Shown here piece after piece: positions 36,262 to 44,619 of a stretch of 64,000 bases of DNA. The position numbers and the translations under genes are program-made. The DNA is from Streptomyces sp. CGMCC 4.7035 (lineage in GTDB: Bacteria; Actinomycetota; Actinomycetes; Streptomycetales; Streptomycetaceae). The DNA lies in the NCBI RefSeq assembly GCF_031583065.1, contig NZ_CP134053.1:4960001-5024000 (forward strand), read 5' to 3'. Position 1 is the stretch's first letter. Each line of letters begins with the position of its first letter. The notes below the pieces were generated by a model that was not told the DNA's origin, made no database searches, and was given only the letters and a program-made list of their open reading frames with translations.

Positions 36262-37162
36262 GGACACGGTGAGGACTCTGTCGTTCCCTGGCCGAGGGTT
36301 TCCATAACCATAAATTTTGAACGCTACATACGCTGGCACCTGACGCGACGGCTGGAAGACCAGTCCCGCACGGCACCCGTGACCGCCGGCGCATTCCTCA
36401 GAGCCAAGCAGCACACCACCGTCGCCATCCAGTTCCTGCACTGGCTCGGTCAACGAGGACGCCAGCTCGGCGAGTGCACCCAACACGACGTCGATGCCTG
36501 GTTCGGTGCCGGCACCACCACCCGCCAGCACGCCAACAACTTCCTCTACTGGGCCATCAGACAACGGCTCGTCCGCCACCTCACCGTTCCCGTCCCAACG
36601 AACCGAACCAGCCCCCTGACCAGCGAGCAAGAACACCTAGACGCTGTACGGACACTCCTACTGCACGACAGCCTGCCCGCCGCCCACCGAGCCATCGGAC
36701 TGATGCTCGTACTCTTCGGCCAGCCGCTCGCACAAATCGTCAAACTCCGCACCGACCAACTGCGCGACGGACCCGATGGACTCCAGGTCACCTTCGGTTC
36801 TGACTGGGTGAACTTCCCCGAACCGGCGGCAACCGTGATCCGTGTTCACCTGGCGGCCCGCCCTGGCCTCAGCACTGCTGCGAACCCGACTTCTCAACTG
36901 CTGTTTCCCGGCTTCATGCCCGGCCGCCCGATGCATATCTACAGCGTCTCGAACAGACTCCGCACGCTTGGAATCCGCCCCTTGGCCACCCGCTCACGCT
37001 CCTGGCTGCAGATGGTCCGCGAGGCCCCGCCCTCTGTCCTCGCAGACCGCCTTGGGCATCAGTCCCAAGACAGCGATGCGCTACGCGGAGCGTGCCGGCA
37101 CCGACTACCTCGCCTACGCGGCCCTGAAGCATCCCTCCAGACCGCCGACCCCCAACGAATAA
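36262..37162 (+). pseudogene. Recombinase-like gene, 5'-truncated and frameshifted
   Basis: From about 36310 the frame gives FERYIRWHLTRRLEDQSRTA, RAKQHTTVAIQFLHWLGQRG and DVDAWFGAGTTTRQHANNFL, then HRAIGLMLVLFGQPLAQIVK, LLFPGFMPGRP and ending SVLAD; after an extra base near 37056 another frame continues LGISPKTAMRYAERAGTDYL to a stop at 37162. The pattern resembles large Streptomyces tyrosine-recombinase-like proteins: an N-terminal core-binding-like region and a C-terminal catalytic-like fold. A strict R-H-R-Y set is not evident. Its 5' part is absent, with the ISAs1 right end immediately upstream. Assignment to site-specific recombinases is moderate. Confidence 0.55.
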
Positions 37163-37250
37163 CTGTTGCCACTTCTCACCCATACGCTCCGTCCCACCTC
37201 GGCAACGGCAGGCGCACCCGGTTTTACGGTCGCTGCAGGAGGTGAGTGGC

Positions 37251-37490
37251 ATGGGATGGACAATCGTCGGTCTCACGGTGCAGGTGGCGGGGGTCGGCTT
37301 GGCCCTCCGCGGGATGCTCCAAACCTGGCGTCGGCATGGAGGCAGCATCCTGTCCTTCCTGGCCTCCTGGCTGCCGGGGGCATACCGAGGGCGGCGCCCC
37401 ACCACCCGGAGCCGCTGCCGCCCCGGCTACCGCGAGATCCTGGCCCTCTTCGAGCAGTGCGTGGACACCGGGTCCGAGAAATCGTCCTGA
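37251..37490 (+). CDS. Small putative membrane protein
   Basis: 79 residues from ATG 37251, which has AGGAGGTGAG about eight bases upstream, the best ribosome site in this part. MGWTIVGLTVQVAGVGLALR is a probable membrane helix, then a basic stretch TWRRHGG, RGRRPTTRSRCRPGYR and ending EILALFEQCVDTGSEKSS. No family recognised. It lies between decayed genes and could itself be a leftover, but the start signal and hydrophobic pattern favour a real small gene. Confidence 0.4.
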   Translation: MGWTIVGLTVQVAGVGLALRGMLQTWRRHGGSILSFLASWLPGAYRGRRPTTRSRCRPGYREILALFEQCVDTGSEKSS

Positions 37491-37738
37491 TAGGGATACT
37501 CGCGGGGACGGGCTGCGTGCGCGGGATGTCTGTCGCACCCTCGGCACCGGCTTCGGCGATGACGATGCCGTGAAGAAGGCCGTGCACGACGAGGACGGCC
37601 TCGGGCCGGTGAACCACTGGGGAATGGGCGGGGGTCGGAGTGATGAGGTGGATGGTGTTTCCGGTGTGCGCCGACGCCTTGCGGTGTTCGGCGCCATGTT
37701 CGGCCGGGACACCTTCCAAGGGCATCAGATCGAACGTG

Positions 37739-38412
37739 TCAGAACCCGGCGCGACCGTGGGGGGAGTCGTCGGGATCGGCGGCGAGCGGGGCGGTCATCT
37801 CCAGGTCCTCCCGCGAGACGAACCGGACGACCGGGCCGCCCTGCGCCCAGTCCGCGCTGTCGTAGGAGAACGTCAGGCGCATGCTCCTGGAGCCGGGCAG
37901 GCCGGAGGGGGTCGGGGTGGGCGGCGGGCCGGCGAGCGCGACCCAGGTCTCGGGGGTTACGGTTCCGGTAACGGTGAGGCCGTGGGCCATCTGGAAGGCC
38001 CATACCGCGGTCTCCGTCTCGGGTCCGTACTTCCCGTCGTCGTCGAGGGGCGGCTCGGCGCCCTGCTGGTTCAGCAGGCGCTGGACGAGGGAAGGGCGCG
38101 GCCACGGGCCGCACCTACGTGCCGCCGCCCGAGACCGAACCGCCCACCGACGCGGACGACTGGAACCAGACGGGTGTGTCGATGTCGTCCCCGGGGATGA
38201 GGATCGCTCCGGCACGGAAGGTGTGTACGGCGGCCTGGGTCAGGACGCCGAAGTTGCCGTCGACGACGAGGGCGGGCGCTGCGGCTCCAGCGGCGTTGTG
38301 GTGGTGACGTTGGGAACGCCGTACGGGTCGCCACCGGGGTGGCAGGCCGTATGGCATACGTCAGCTCTACCAGCGCACCAGCACCCACCTCACCGACACC
38401 GGTTTCGAACAC
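37739..38412 (-). pseudogene. Peptidoglycan-binding (PGBD) protein remnant
   Basis: Two frames each hold a peptidoglycan-binding type 1 repeat: ALVVDGNFGVLTQAAVHTFR in one, and LVQRLLNQQG, DDDGKYGPETETAVWAFQMA with TGTVTPETWVAL in the other, followed by a tail RLTFSYDSADWAQGGPVVRF. The frames join near 38100. Upstream (above 38330) a further frame, GALVELTYAIRP, may belong to the beginning. At least two frameshifts are needed for one protein, so it is dead as read. Ancestral role was probably a secreted cell-wall-binding protein, but no signal peptide is visible. Confidence 0.5.
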
Positions 38413-39186
38413 GTCGATCCCCAGCCACCGGCTCGGCCAAGGGCCGGCCCGACGGCACAGACGGGACGACCGCCGTCATACCCAGCCGCACCGCGGTCGA
38501 AGGCACCCCGGAAACGACGAAGATCCCGCGCGATCATCATGATCTCCGGGATCTCGTCAACCGGCCTTGAGGTAACTCAACAACGGCTGTGCAGCTAATC
38601 GCCGACGGCGAGATTCCGCGATGCCGATGAAGCGGAAGCACTTGGCGCCGCCGCAGCACCCCCGTGGGGTCAGTTGCCGGGCAGGGATCGTGAACGGCTT
38701 CAGGGCGGCGCTGAGGGCCGCGGACGATCCGGCGGTGCCCCTTCTCCAGCGACAGCCCGTAAAGGTCCCTGCGATAGGCGGCGAGGGCCTCGACGAGGCG
38801 GTGGGAGCCAAGGTCACCGCAACCCCGGTGCGACCGCACTTCCGGAAGCCCTGGCTGCTTCCAGATCCCACCGAGGTGGCGTGTTCAGGCGATGTCCCTC
38901 ATATCGTCGTCACTGGCGACGCGTGGATGACGGGACCTCGGGCGCCCGCGGGAAGCGGCTTAAGGTCGGGCCATTCGCCTTCGCGAACGGTTTGCATCCC
39001 GGCCCAGCGGGCTCCGGGCCAACCGTCCCCAGGGACCTGTAGCAGTCGCATCCGACAGCACCGGCGTCTCACACGCCTCTCACGCACGTGACGTTGCGAG
39101 AACAACCAAGGTGCCTCTGACCTGTACGTTCCTACATCACGTGGACGGTTCAGAACCTGTATGGACGGCCGGTAAACTCTGGACAC
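38413..39186. other. Intergenic region upstream of purB
   Basis: 774 bases. On the minus strand at 38560-38870 frames with AYRRDLYGLSLEKG and AKCFRFIGIAESRR look like scraps of a protein gene that I cannot place. Towards purB the GC content falls: TAAACT at 39173-39178 with TTCAGA at 39149-39154 (18-base spacer) is a fair promoter candidate nine bases before the purB GTG, implying a very short leader. Confidence 0.4.
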
Positions 39187-40629
39187 GTGACTGCTGCGCC
39201 CGCTAAGCCCCGTATCCCGAACGTCCTCGCCGGACGCTACGCCTCCGCCGAGCTCGCCACGCTCTGGTCCCCCGAGGAGAAGGTGAGGCTGGAGCGCCGG
39301 CTCTGGCTCGCCGTGCTGCGGGCCCAGAAGGATCTGGGGATCGAGGTGCCCGACTCGGCGATCGCCGACTACGAGCGCGTTCTCGACCAGGTCGACCTCG
39401 CCTCGATCGCCGAGCGTGAGAAGGTCACCCGGCACGACGTGAAGGCGCGGATCGAGGAGTTCAACGATCTCGCCGGCCATGAGCACGTGCACAAGGGCAT
39501 GACCTCGCGCGACCTGACGGAGAACGTCGAGCAGCTCCAGATCCGGCTCTCGCTGGAACTGATGCGCGACCGCACGGTGGCCGTGCTGGCCCGCCTCGGG
39601 AAGCTCGCGGGTGAGTACGGCGAGCTGGTCATGGCCGGCCGCTCCCACAACGTGGCCGCGCAGGCCACCACCCTCGGCAAGCGTTTCGCGACCGCCGCCG
39701 ACGAGCTGCTCGTCGCGTTCGGCCGGGTCGAGGAGCTGCTGGGCCGCTACCCGCTGCGCGGTATCAAGGGCCCGGTCGGCACCGCGCAGGACATGCTCGA
39801 CCTGCTCGGCGGCGACGCGGCCAAGCTCGCCGAGCTGGAGCGGCGCATCGCCGAGCACCTGGGCTTCTCGCAGGCCTTCACCTCGGTCGGCCAGGTCTAC
39901 CCGCGCTCGCTCGACTACGAGGTCGTCACCGCGCTGGTGCAGCTGGCGGCCGCGCCGTCGTCGCTGGCGAAGACGATCCGGCTGATGGCCGGGCACGAGC
40001 TGGTGACCGAGGGCTTCAAGCCCGGCCAGGTCGGCTCCTCCGCCATGCCGCACAAGATGAACACCCGCTCCTGCGAGCGCGTCAACGGCCTGATGGTCAT
40101 CCTGCGCGGCTACGCCTCGATGACCGGTGAGCTGGCGGGCGACCAGTGGAACGAGGGCGACGTGTCCTGCTCGGTGGTGCGTCGAGTCGCGCTTCCGGAC
40201 GCGTTCTTCGCGCTGGACGGTCTGCTGGAGACGTTCCTGACGGTGCTCGACGAGTTCGGCGCCTTCCCCGCCGTCGTCGCCCGCGAGCTGGACCGCTATC
40301 TGCCGTTCCTCGCCACGACCAAGGTGCTGATGGCGTCCGTGCGCGCCGGCGTCGGCCGCGAGGTCGCGCACGAGGCGATCAAGGAGAACGCCGTCGCCTG
40401 TGCCCTTGCGATGCGCGAGCAGGGCGCCGAACGCAACGAACTGCTGGACAAGCTGGCCGCCGACGAGCGCATCCCGCTGGACCGGACGCAGCTGGACGCC
40501 CTGATGGCCGACAAGCTCTCCTTCACCGGCGCCGCGGCCGCCCAGGTCACCGCCGTCGTCGGCCGCATCGAGGAGATCGCGAAGCAGCACCCGGAGGCCG
40601 CGGGCTACACCCCGGGGGCGATCCTCTGA
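39187..40629 (+). CDS. purB: Adenylosuccinate lyase
   Basis: 480 residues of the fumarase/aspartase superfamily. PurB cleaves fumarate from SAICAR and from adenylosuccinate in purine synthesis. The superfamily signature GSSAMPHKMNTRSCERVNG carries the mobile catalytic Ser loop, HEHVHKGMTSRDLTENVEQL (split in the family as H-x-TS-D) binds substrate, and SHNVAAQATTLGKRFAT includes the catalytic His. C-terminal domain FTGAAAAQVTAVVGRIEEIA. GTG start at 39187. This length, near 480, is that of the longer actinobacterial form. The stop overlaps the next gene's first codon. Marks the return to undamaged chromosomal genes. Confidence 0.95.
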   Translation: MTAAPAKPRIPNVLAGRYASAELATLWSPEEKVRLERRLWLAVLRAQKDLGIEVPDSAIADYERVLDQVDLASIAEREKVTRHDVKARIEEFNDLAGHEHVHKGMTSRDLTENVEQLQIRLSLELMRDRTVAVLARLGKLAGEYGELVMAGRSHNVAAQATTLGKRFATAADELLVAFGRVEELLGRYPLRGIKGPVGTAQDMLDLLGGDAAKLAELERRIAEHLGFSQAFTSVGQVYPRSLDYEVVTALVQLAAAPSSLAKTIRLMAGHELVTEGFKPGQVGSSAMPHKMNTRSCERVNGLMVILRGYASMTGELAGDQWNEGDVSCSVVRRVALPDAFFALDGLLETFLTVLDEFGAFPAVVARELDRYLPFLATTKVLMASVRAGVGREVAHEAIKENAVACALAMREQGAERNELLDKLAADERIPLDRTQLDALMADKLSFTGAAAAQVTAVVGRIEEIAKQHPEAAGYTPGAIL

Positions 40630-41171
40630 CCCGGTTCACCCCGGCGGAGCTGGAGGCCGCCCGCGACCGTCTCGTACCGGACGTGGTCGCGGACGGCCTC
40701 CGGATCCTCTTCTGTGGTATCAATCCGGGTCTCATGACCGCCGCGACGGGCCATCACTTCGCCCGCCCCGGCAACCGCTTCTGGCCTGTCCTGCATCTGT
40801 CCGGCTTCACCCCCCGACTGCTCAAGCCGTCGGAACAGGGCGAGCTCCTCTCGTACGGGCTCGGCATCACGAACGTGGTCGCGCGGGCGACCGCACGGGC
40901 CGACGAGCTGACGGCCGAGGAGTACCGGGAGGGCGGGCGGATCCTCAGCGCGAAGGTGGAGCGGCTGCGGCCCGCATGGCTGGCCGTCGTCGGCGTGACG
41001 GCGTACCGGACGGCCTTCGACGAACGCAGGGCCGGCGTAGGTCCGCAGGAACGCACGATCGGCTCCAGCCGTGTGTGGGTGCTGCCCAACCCGAGCGGCC
41101 TCAACGCGCATTGGACGGCGGCGACGATGGCGGAGGAGTTCGGGCGGTTGCGGCAGGCCGCGGAGCACTAG
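40626..41171 (+). CDS. mug: Mug-type G/U mismatch-specific DNA glycosylase
   Basis: About 181 residues of the Mug/TDG branch of uracil-DNA glycosylases, which remove uracil or thymine mispaired with guanine. Motifs: RILFCGINPGLMTAATGHHF (active-site loop GINPG) near residue 28-40, FARPGNRFWPVLHLSGFT, GLGITNVVARATA and the second motif VLPNPSGLNAHWT. No ATG or GTG precedes the first motif in frame except far inside purB; the CTG at 40626-40628 overlaps the purB stop as CTGA and gives LTRFTPAELEAARDRLVPDV, which matches where the family begins. GTG 40680 is a shorter alternative. Probably coupled to purB. Confidence 0.85.
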   Translation: MTRFTPAELEAARDRLVPDVVADGLRILFCGINPGLMTAATGHHFARPGNRFWPVLHLSGFTPRLLKPSEQGELLSYGLGITNVVARATARADELTAEEYREGGRILSAKVERLRPAWLAVVGVTAYRTAFDERRAGVGPQERTIGSSRVWVLPNPSGLNAHWTAATMAEEFGRLRQAAEH

Positions 41172-41184
41172 GCCCTGTCGTCAA
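41168..41184. repeat. Half copy of the 50150 palindromic repeat
   Basis: CTAGGCCCTGTCGTCAA, spanning the mug stop codon, matches 50150-50166 at 16 of 17 positions. Only one arm is present here. Confidence 0.5.
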
Positions 41185-41624
41185 GGCGGGTCCGTGTCCG
41201 TGACGACCGCGATGAGTCGTATCTCGTCCGTCTCGTCGCGCTCGGCCACGCCGAGCGCGACCCATCGGCCGGTGACCTCCGCCTGCCACACACACAGCTC
41301 GTGCACGAGGTCGCTGAGCATCGCCCAGGGCTCCGGTATCTCCTCACCTCGTTCGCCACGGACGCTGACTGCGAGCAGCCCCGAGCGCTGCCCTGGTCCC
41401 CAACGGTCGTCCAGTCGCCGCGCGATCGACTCCTTCCAGGCGTCGAAGTCCTCCGCCGTCCGTTCCCTCGCCGCACCGTCGCCGCTCCTGAGGCCGACGC
41501 TCGTCGCTAACTCGGCGACGTGGAAGCCGGGCCCTCCGAAGCCCACGTCCGACCCGCCGCGCTGCTCGGGGAAATCCCGCGCGCACAGCAGGTCGATCGT
41601 GGCCAGGTGCTGCTCGATGGTCAT
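41181..41624 (-). CDS. Conserved hypothetical protein
   Basis: 147 residues from ATG 41624. Features: MTIEQHLATIDLLCARDFPE, FGGPGFHVAELATSVGLRSG, DAWKESIARRLDDRWGPGQ, SDLVHELCVWQAEVTGRWVA and VTDTDPP. It has no membrane segment or known catalytic motif and looks like a small alpha/beta protein. I recognise the style from Streptomyces but no function. Convergent with mug (stops nine bases apart) and in the same direction as the ABC genes upstream of it, with 56 bases between. Confidence 0.75.
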   Translation of the reverse strand: MTIEQHLATIDLLCARDFPEQRGGSDVGFGGPGFHVAELATSVGLRSGDGAARERTAEDFDAWKESIARRLDDRWGPGQRSGLLAVSVRGERGEEIPEPWAMLSDLVHELCVWQAEVTGRWVALGVAERDETDEIRLIAVVTDTDPP

Positions 41625-41680
41625 GAATCCAGTAGAACAGCCGCCACTGACAATTGGCGGGGCGTCAGTCACCTCGTGGT

Positions 41681-42403
41681 TCAGGCGTCCCGGCGCTCCA
41701 GGCTCCACGCGCCCGCGAGCAGCGCCACACCCGTCCACACCGCCGTCACCGCGAGTCCCGTCCATGGGCCGAGCATTCCGTCGGAGGTCTCGTGCAGGAC
41801 CACCTGTCCCGCCTTGTCGGGCAGGAGGTCGGCCGCCGTGCCGGACATTCCCCCGATCACGAAGGACACAATGAGCAGGAACGGCACGAGGATGCTCAGC
41901 GTGGCGACCCCGCTGCGCAGCAGCGCCGTGAGTCCGGCGGCGAGCAGCGCCATCAGCGTGAGGTAGAGCCCACAGCCCACGGCGCCGCGCAGCCCCTCGG
42001 ACCAGGTGAGCCCGCTCGCCTTGGCCCCGAGCGCCGCCTTGCCCACCAACAGGCTGACGCACCCGGTCATCAGGCCGACGGCGAGGACCGGTGCCCCGAC
42101 CGCCACCGCCTTGGCCGCGAACCACCGTCCGCGCCGCGGCACCGCGGCCAGCGAGACTCTCAGGGCGCCGCCCTGGAACTCGGCCGAGACAGCCGTCGTA
42201 CCGAATGCGATCGCCGCGATCTGCCCGAAGCTGACACCGAAGAACGTGGAGAACAGCGGGTCGAAGTCCGGGCCCTCGGTGTCGGCCGCGGCGAGCGCGG
42301 AGAAGAGTGCGGTGGCGAGCACGATCGCGAGGAGCGCGCCGACCAGCGACCGCAGCGTACGGATCTTGATCCACTCGGAGTGGAGTACGGGTGTGAACGC
42401 CAT
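41681..42403 (-). CDS. ABC-2 type exporter permease
   Basis: 240 residues with six likely membrane helices: SLVGALLAIVLATALFSALA, IAAIAFGTTAVSAEFQGGAL, AVGAPVLAVGLMTGCVSLLV, LYLTLMALLAAGLTALLR, SILVPFLLIVSFVIGGM and LAVTAVWTGVALLAGAWSLE, with the ABC-2 opening HSEWIKIRTLRSLV. It follows the ATPase gene by four bases and forms an exporter with it. Substrate unknown; such pairs next to a NarL-type kinase/regulator often handle antimicrobials or envelope stress. Confidence 0.88.
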   Translation of the reverse strand: MAFTPVLHSEWIKIRTLRSLVGALLAIVLATALFSALAAADTEGPDFDPLFSTFFGVSFGQIAAIAFGTTAVSAEFQGGALRVSLAAVPRRGRWFAAKAVAVGAPVLAVGLMTGCVSLLVGKAALGAKASGLTWSEGLRGAVGCGLYLTLMALLAAGLTALLRSGVATLSILVPFLLIVSFVIGGMSGTAADLLPDKAGQVVLHETSDGMLGPWTGLAVTAVWTGVALLAGAWSLERRDA

Positions 42404-42406
42404 GGC

Positions 42407-43336
42407 TCAGGCCTCCTGCGGCTGCGTGGGGGTGGACGTGAACTCGGCCTCGGCGGCCGTCAGATCGAGATAGGCCTGTTCCAAGGTGCCCTCCTCGGGG
42501 GCGAGTTCGAGGACCGGTACGCCCGCCCCGGAGGTGAGGCGGCCGATGTCCTCCACGCGCGCGTGCTGCACGCTCCACCGCCCGTTCTCGGTCTCGGCGG
42601 CCTCGTACCCGTTCTTCGCGAGCAGCGCGCCCAGGGCGGCGCCGTCGGTGGTGCGCACCCGGACGCGGGGCTGCACGCGCGCGTCGATGAACTCCCGCAT
42701 CGGCATGTCGGCCAGCAGCCTGCCCCGGCCAAGCACCACGAGGTGGTCGGCGAAGGACGCGGTCTCGTTCATCAGATGGCTGGAGACGAGGACGGTACGG
42801 CCCTCGCGGGCGAGACTGCGCAGCAACTCACGGATCCAGATGATCCCTTCGGGATCGAGTCCGTTGGACGGCTCGTCCAGCAGCACAACGGGCGGGTCGC
42901 CCAGGAGCGCGGCGGCAATGCCGAGGCGCTGGCGCATGCCCAGGGAGTACGTCTTGACCCGGCGCCGGGAGACCGACGCGAGCCCCGTCTGTTCCAGCAC
43001 CTCGTCCACCCGGCGCTCGGGGATGCGGTTGCTCGCGGCGAGCGCCCGCAGATGGGCATGGGCGGTGCGTGAGCCGTGCGCGGCCTGGGCGTCGAGCAAC
43101 GCGCCCACGTGACGCAGGGGTTCGTCAAGCGCCGCGTAGGCGCGGCCGCCGATGGTGGCGGTGCCGGACGTGGGCCGGTCCAGGCCGAGCACGAGCCGCA
43201 TGGTGGTGGACTTTCCGGCGCCGTTGGGGCCGAGGAAGCCGGTGACACGGCCGGGCAGGACGCGGAAGGTGAGCTGGTCCACGGCGCGTGTGGTGCCGTA
43301 CTCCTTGGTCAGGTCTTGGACGTCGATGCTGGTCAT
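42407..43336 (-). CDS. ABC exporter ATPase
   Basis: 309 residues. Walker A GFLGPNGAGKSTTMRLVLGL, signature TYSLGMRQRLGIAAALLG, Walker B VVLLDEPSNGLDPEG and H-loop VLVSSHLMNE are all in place, and the C-terminal extension from about 215 (VRVRTTDGAALGALLAKNGY) is the regulatory tail common in CcmA/DrrA-like exporters. ATG at 43336-43334 is the proper start; the same frame is open further but without resemblance. Partner of the permease four bases downstream. Divergent from a histidine kinase across 108 bases containing a perfect palindrome. Confidence 0.92.
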   Translation of the reverse strand: MTSIDVQDLTKEYGTTRAVDQLTFRVLPGRVTGFLGPNGAGKSTTMRLVLGLDRPTSGTATIGGRAYAALDEPLRHVGALLDAQAAHGSRTAHAHLRALAASNRIPERRVDEVLEQTGLASVSRRRVKTYSLGMRQRLGIAAALLGDPPVVLLDEPSNGLDPEGIIWIRELLRSLAREGRTVLVSSHLMNETASFADHLVVLGRGRLLADMPMREFIDARVQPRVRVRTTDGAALGALLAKNGYEAAETENGRWSVQHARVEDIGRLTSGAGVPVLELAPEEGTLEQAYLDLTAAEAEFTSTPTQPQEA

Positions 43337-43392
43337 GAGGACAGCTTGGCCGCGCTCGGGGAGGCGGGGCCTCCCCCGCCGGTGGAGATCGT

Positions 43393-43410
43393 CTCCCCCG
43401 CGCGGGGGAG
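43393..43410. promoter_or_regulatory. Perfect 18-base palindrome between ABC and HK genes
   Basis: CTCCCCCGCGCGGGGGAG reads the same on both strands. It lies in the 108-base divergent gap, 57 bases before the ATPase start and 35 before the kinase start. Good candidate operator for the neighbouring response regulator; function is inferred from position and symmetry. Confidence 0.45.
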
Positions 43411-43444
43411 GTCCGCTGTCAGTGGCGGCTGGCACGATGTCCCA

Positions 43445-44605
43445 ATGGCCCGCTTCCTGCGCCCGCTGCTGCGGGGGACGACATACACGCGCTTGCTGCA
43501 CCTGTGGGTGCCGATGCTGTTCGAAAGCGTGTGGCTGTTCATCGGCCCGGAATGGCCGTGGGTGCCCGCCGTGCTGTTGATTCCGGTCGGGCTGATTCCG
43601 GCCGTACGGCTGGGCGAGGGCGTTCAGGCGCGGCTGTTGCTGACGCCCGGCGACGAGGACAGCGGCACGGCCATCTCGGTCGCGCCCTCGGTGACCTGGC
43701 GGGACCGGCTGCGTACGGTGCTGTGGCTTGAGACGCGCATGGCGCTGGGCGGGGTGACCACGGTCGTCTGCGTCTGGCTGCCGACCACTGCTTACGACTT
43801 GGTCAGTGCCGCTTGCGGGCGGGCGCCGATCCACGAGCCGTTCATGACCATCGAGCGGTCACACTGGGCGTATGCCTTGGTCGTACCGCTCCTCCTCCTC
43901 GCGTTGTACGGCGCGGTGGTGGGCCTCGGGGCGCTGATCACCGCCGTGGCGCGCCGCCTGCTCGGCCCCTCCCCCAGTGAGCGGCTCGCGGCCCTGGAGG
44001 AGCGCACCGAGCAGCTCCTGGAGCGCACGCGTATCGCCCGCGAGCTGCACGACTCCATCGGGCACGCGCTGACCGTCGCGGTGGTGCAGGCGGGCGCCGC
44101 GCGGGCGGCGGGCGACCCGGAGTTCACCCAGCGGGCGTTGGACGCGATCGAGGAGACGGGCCGGACCGCGCTGGAGGACCTGGAGCGGGTGCTCGGCATC
44201 CTGCGCGAGTCGGATCGCCCGGCGAGCAGCCGCCCCACGTTGGCGGAGGCCGACCGGCTCCTGGAGTCGGCGCGGGCCTCCGGCGCCAAGGTCGACGCCG
44301 ACCTGTCCGGCGCTCTGGAGCAGCTCCCCGGACCGGTCTCCCGGGAGGGCTACCGCATCCTCCAGGAGTCGCTCACCAATGTGCTCCGGCACGCGGGCGC
44401 GGTTCCGGTCCGTGTCCGTATCGGCGTCGACGCGGACACGCTCGCCCTGGAGGTCCGCAATCCGCTGACCGCAGGGATATCGGGGCCCGGGCGGGGCAGC
44501 GGGCTGCGCGGCATACGCGAGCGGGCGGCGCTGCTCGGCGGCCGGGCACGGACGGGTCCGGACGCGGGCGACTGGCAGGTGCACGTCGAGCTGCCGTTGG
44601 TCTGA
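43445..44605 (+). CDS. NarL-type sensor histidine kinase
   Basis: 386 residues. Membrane helices LWVPMLFESVWLFIGPEWPW, VPAVLLIPVGLIPAVRL, ALGGVTTVVCVWLPTTAYDL and ALVVPLLLLALYGAVVGLGA precede a coiled linker, the HisKA_3 box ARELHDSIGHALTVAVVQAG with the phospho-acceptor His, and an ATPase domain GYRILQESLTNVLRHAGAV, GSGLRGIRERAALLGG. ATG 43445 starts 108 bases from the divergent ABC genes. It is followed 14 bases later by its regulator. Likely senses a compound or stress relevant to the exporter. Confidence 0.9.
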   Translation: MARFLRPLLRGTTYTRLLHLWVPMLFESVWLFIGPEWPWVPAVLLIPVGLIPAVRLGEGVQARLLLTPGDEDSGTAISVAPSVTWRDRLRTVLWLETRMALGGVTTVVCVWLPTTAYDLVSAACGRAPIHEPFMTIERSHWAYALVVPLLLLALYGAVVGLGALITAVARRLLGPSPSERLAALEERTEQLLERTRIARELHDSIGHALTVAVVQAGAARAAGDPEFTQRALDAIEETGRTALEDLERVLGILRESDRPASSRPTLAEADRLLESARASGAKVDADLSGALEQLPGPVSREGYRILQESLTNVLRHAGAVPVRVRIGVDADTLALEVRNPLTAGISGPGRGSGLRGIRERAALLGGRARTGPDAGDWQVHVELPLV

Positions 44606-44619
44606 TCTACGCTGGCGGG

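Noticed and set aside
38557..38871. A protein gene on the minus strand upstream of purB
   Set aside because: Two frames show short protein-like scraps, but no start, ribosome site or recognisable family.
38899..40590. A 563-codon antisense frame over purB
   Set aside because: Shadow of purB codon usage, rich in HRG/LGR repeats and without family resemblance.
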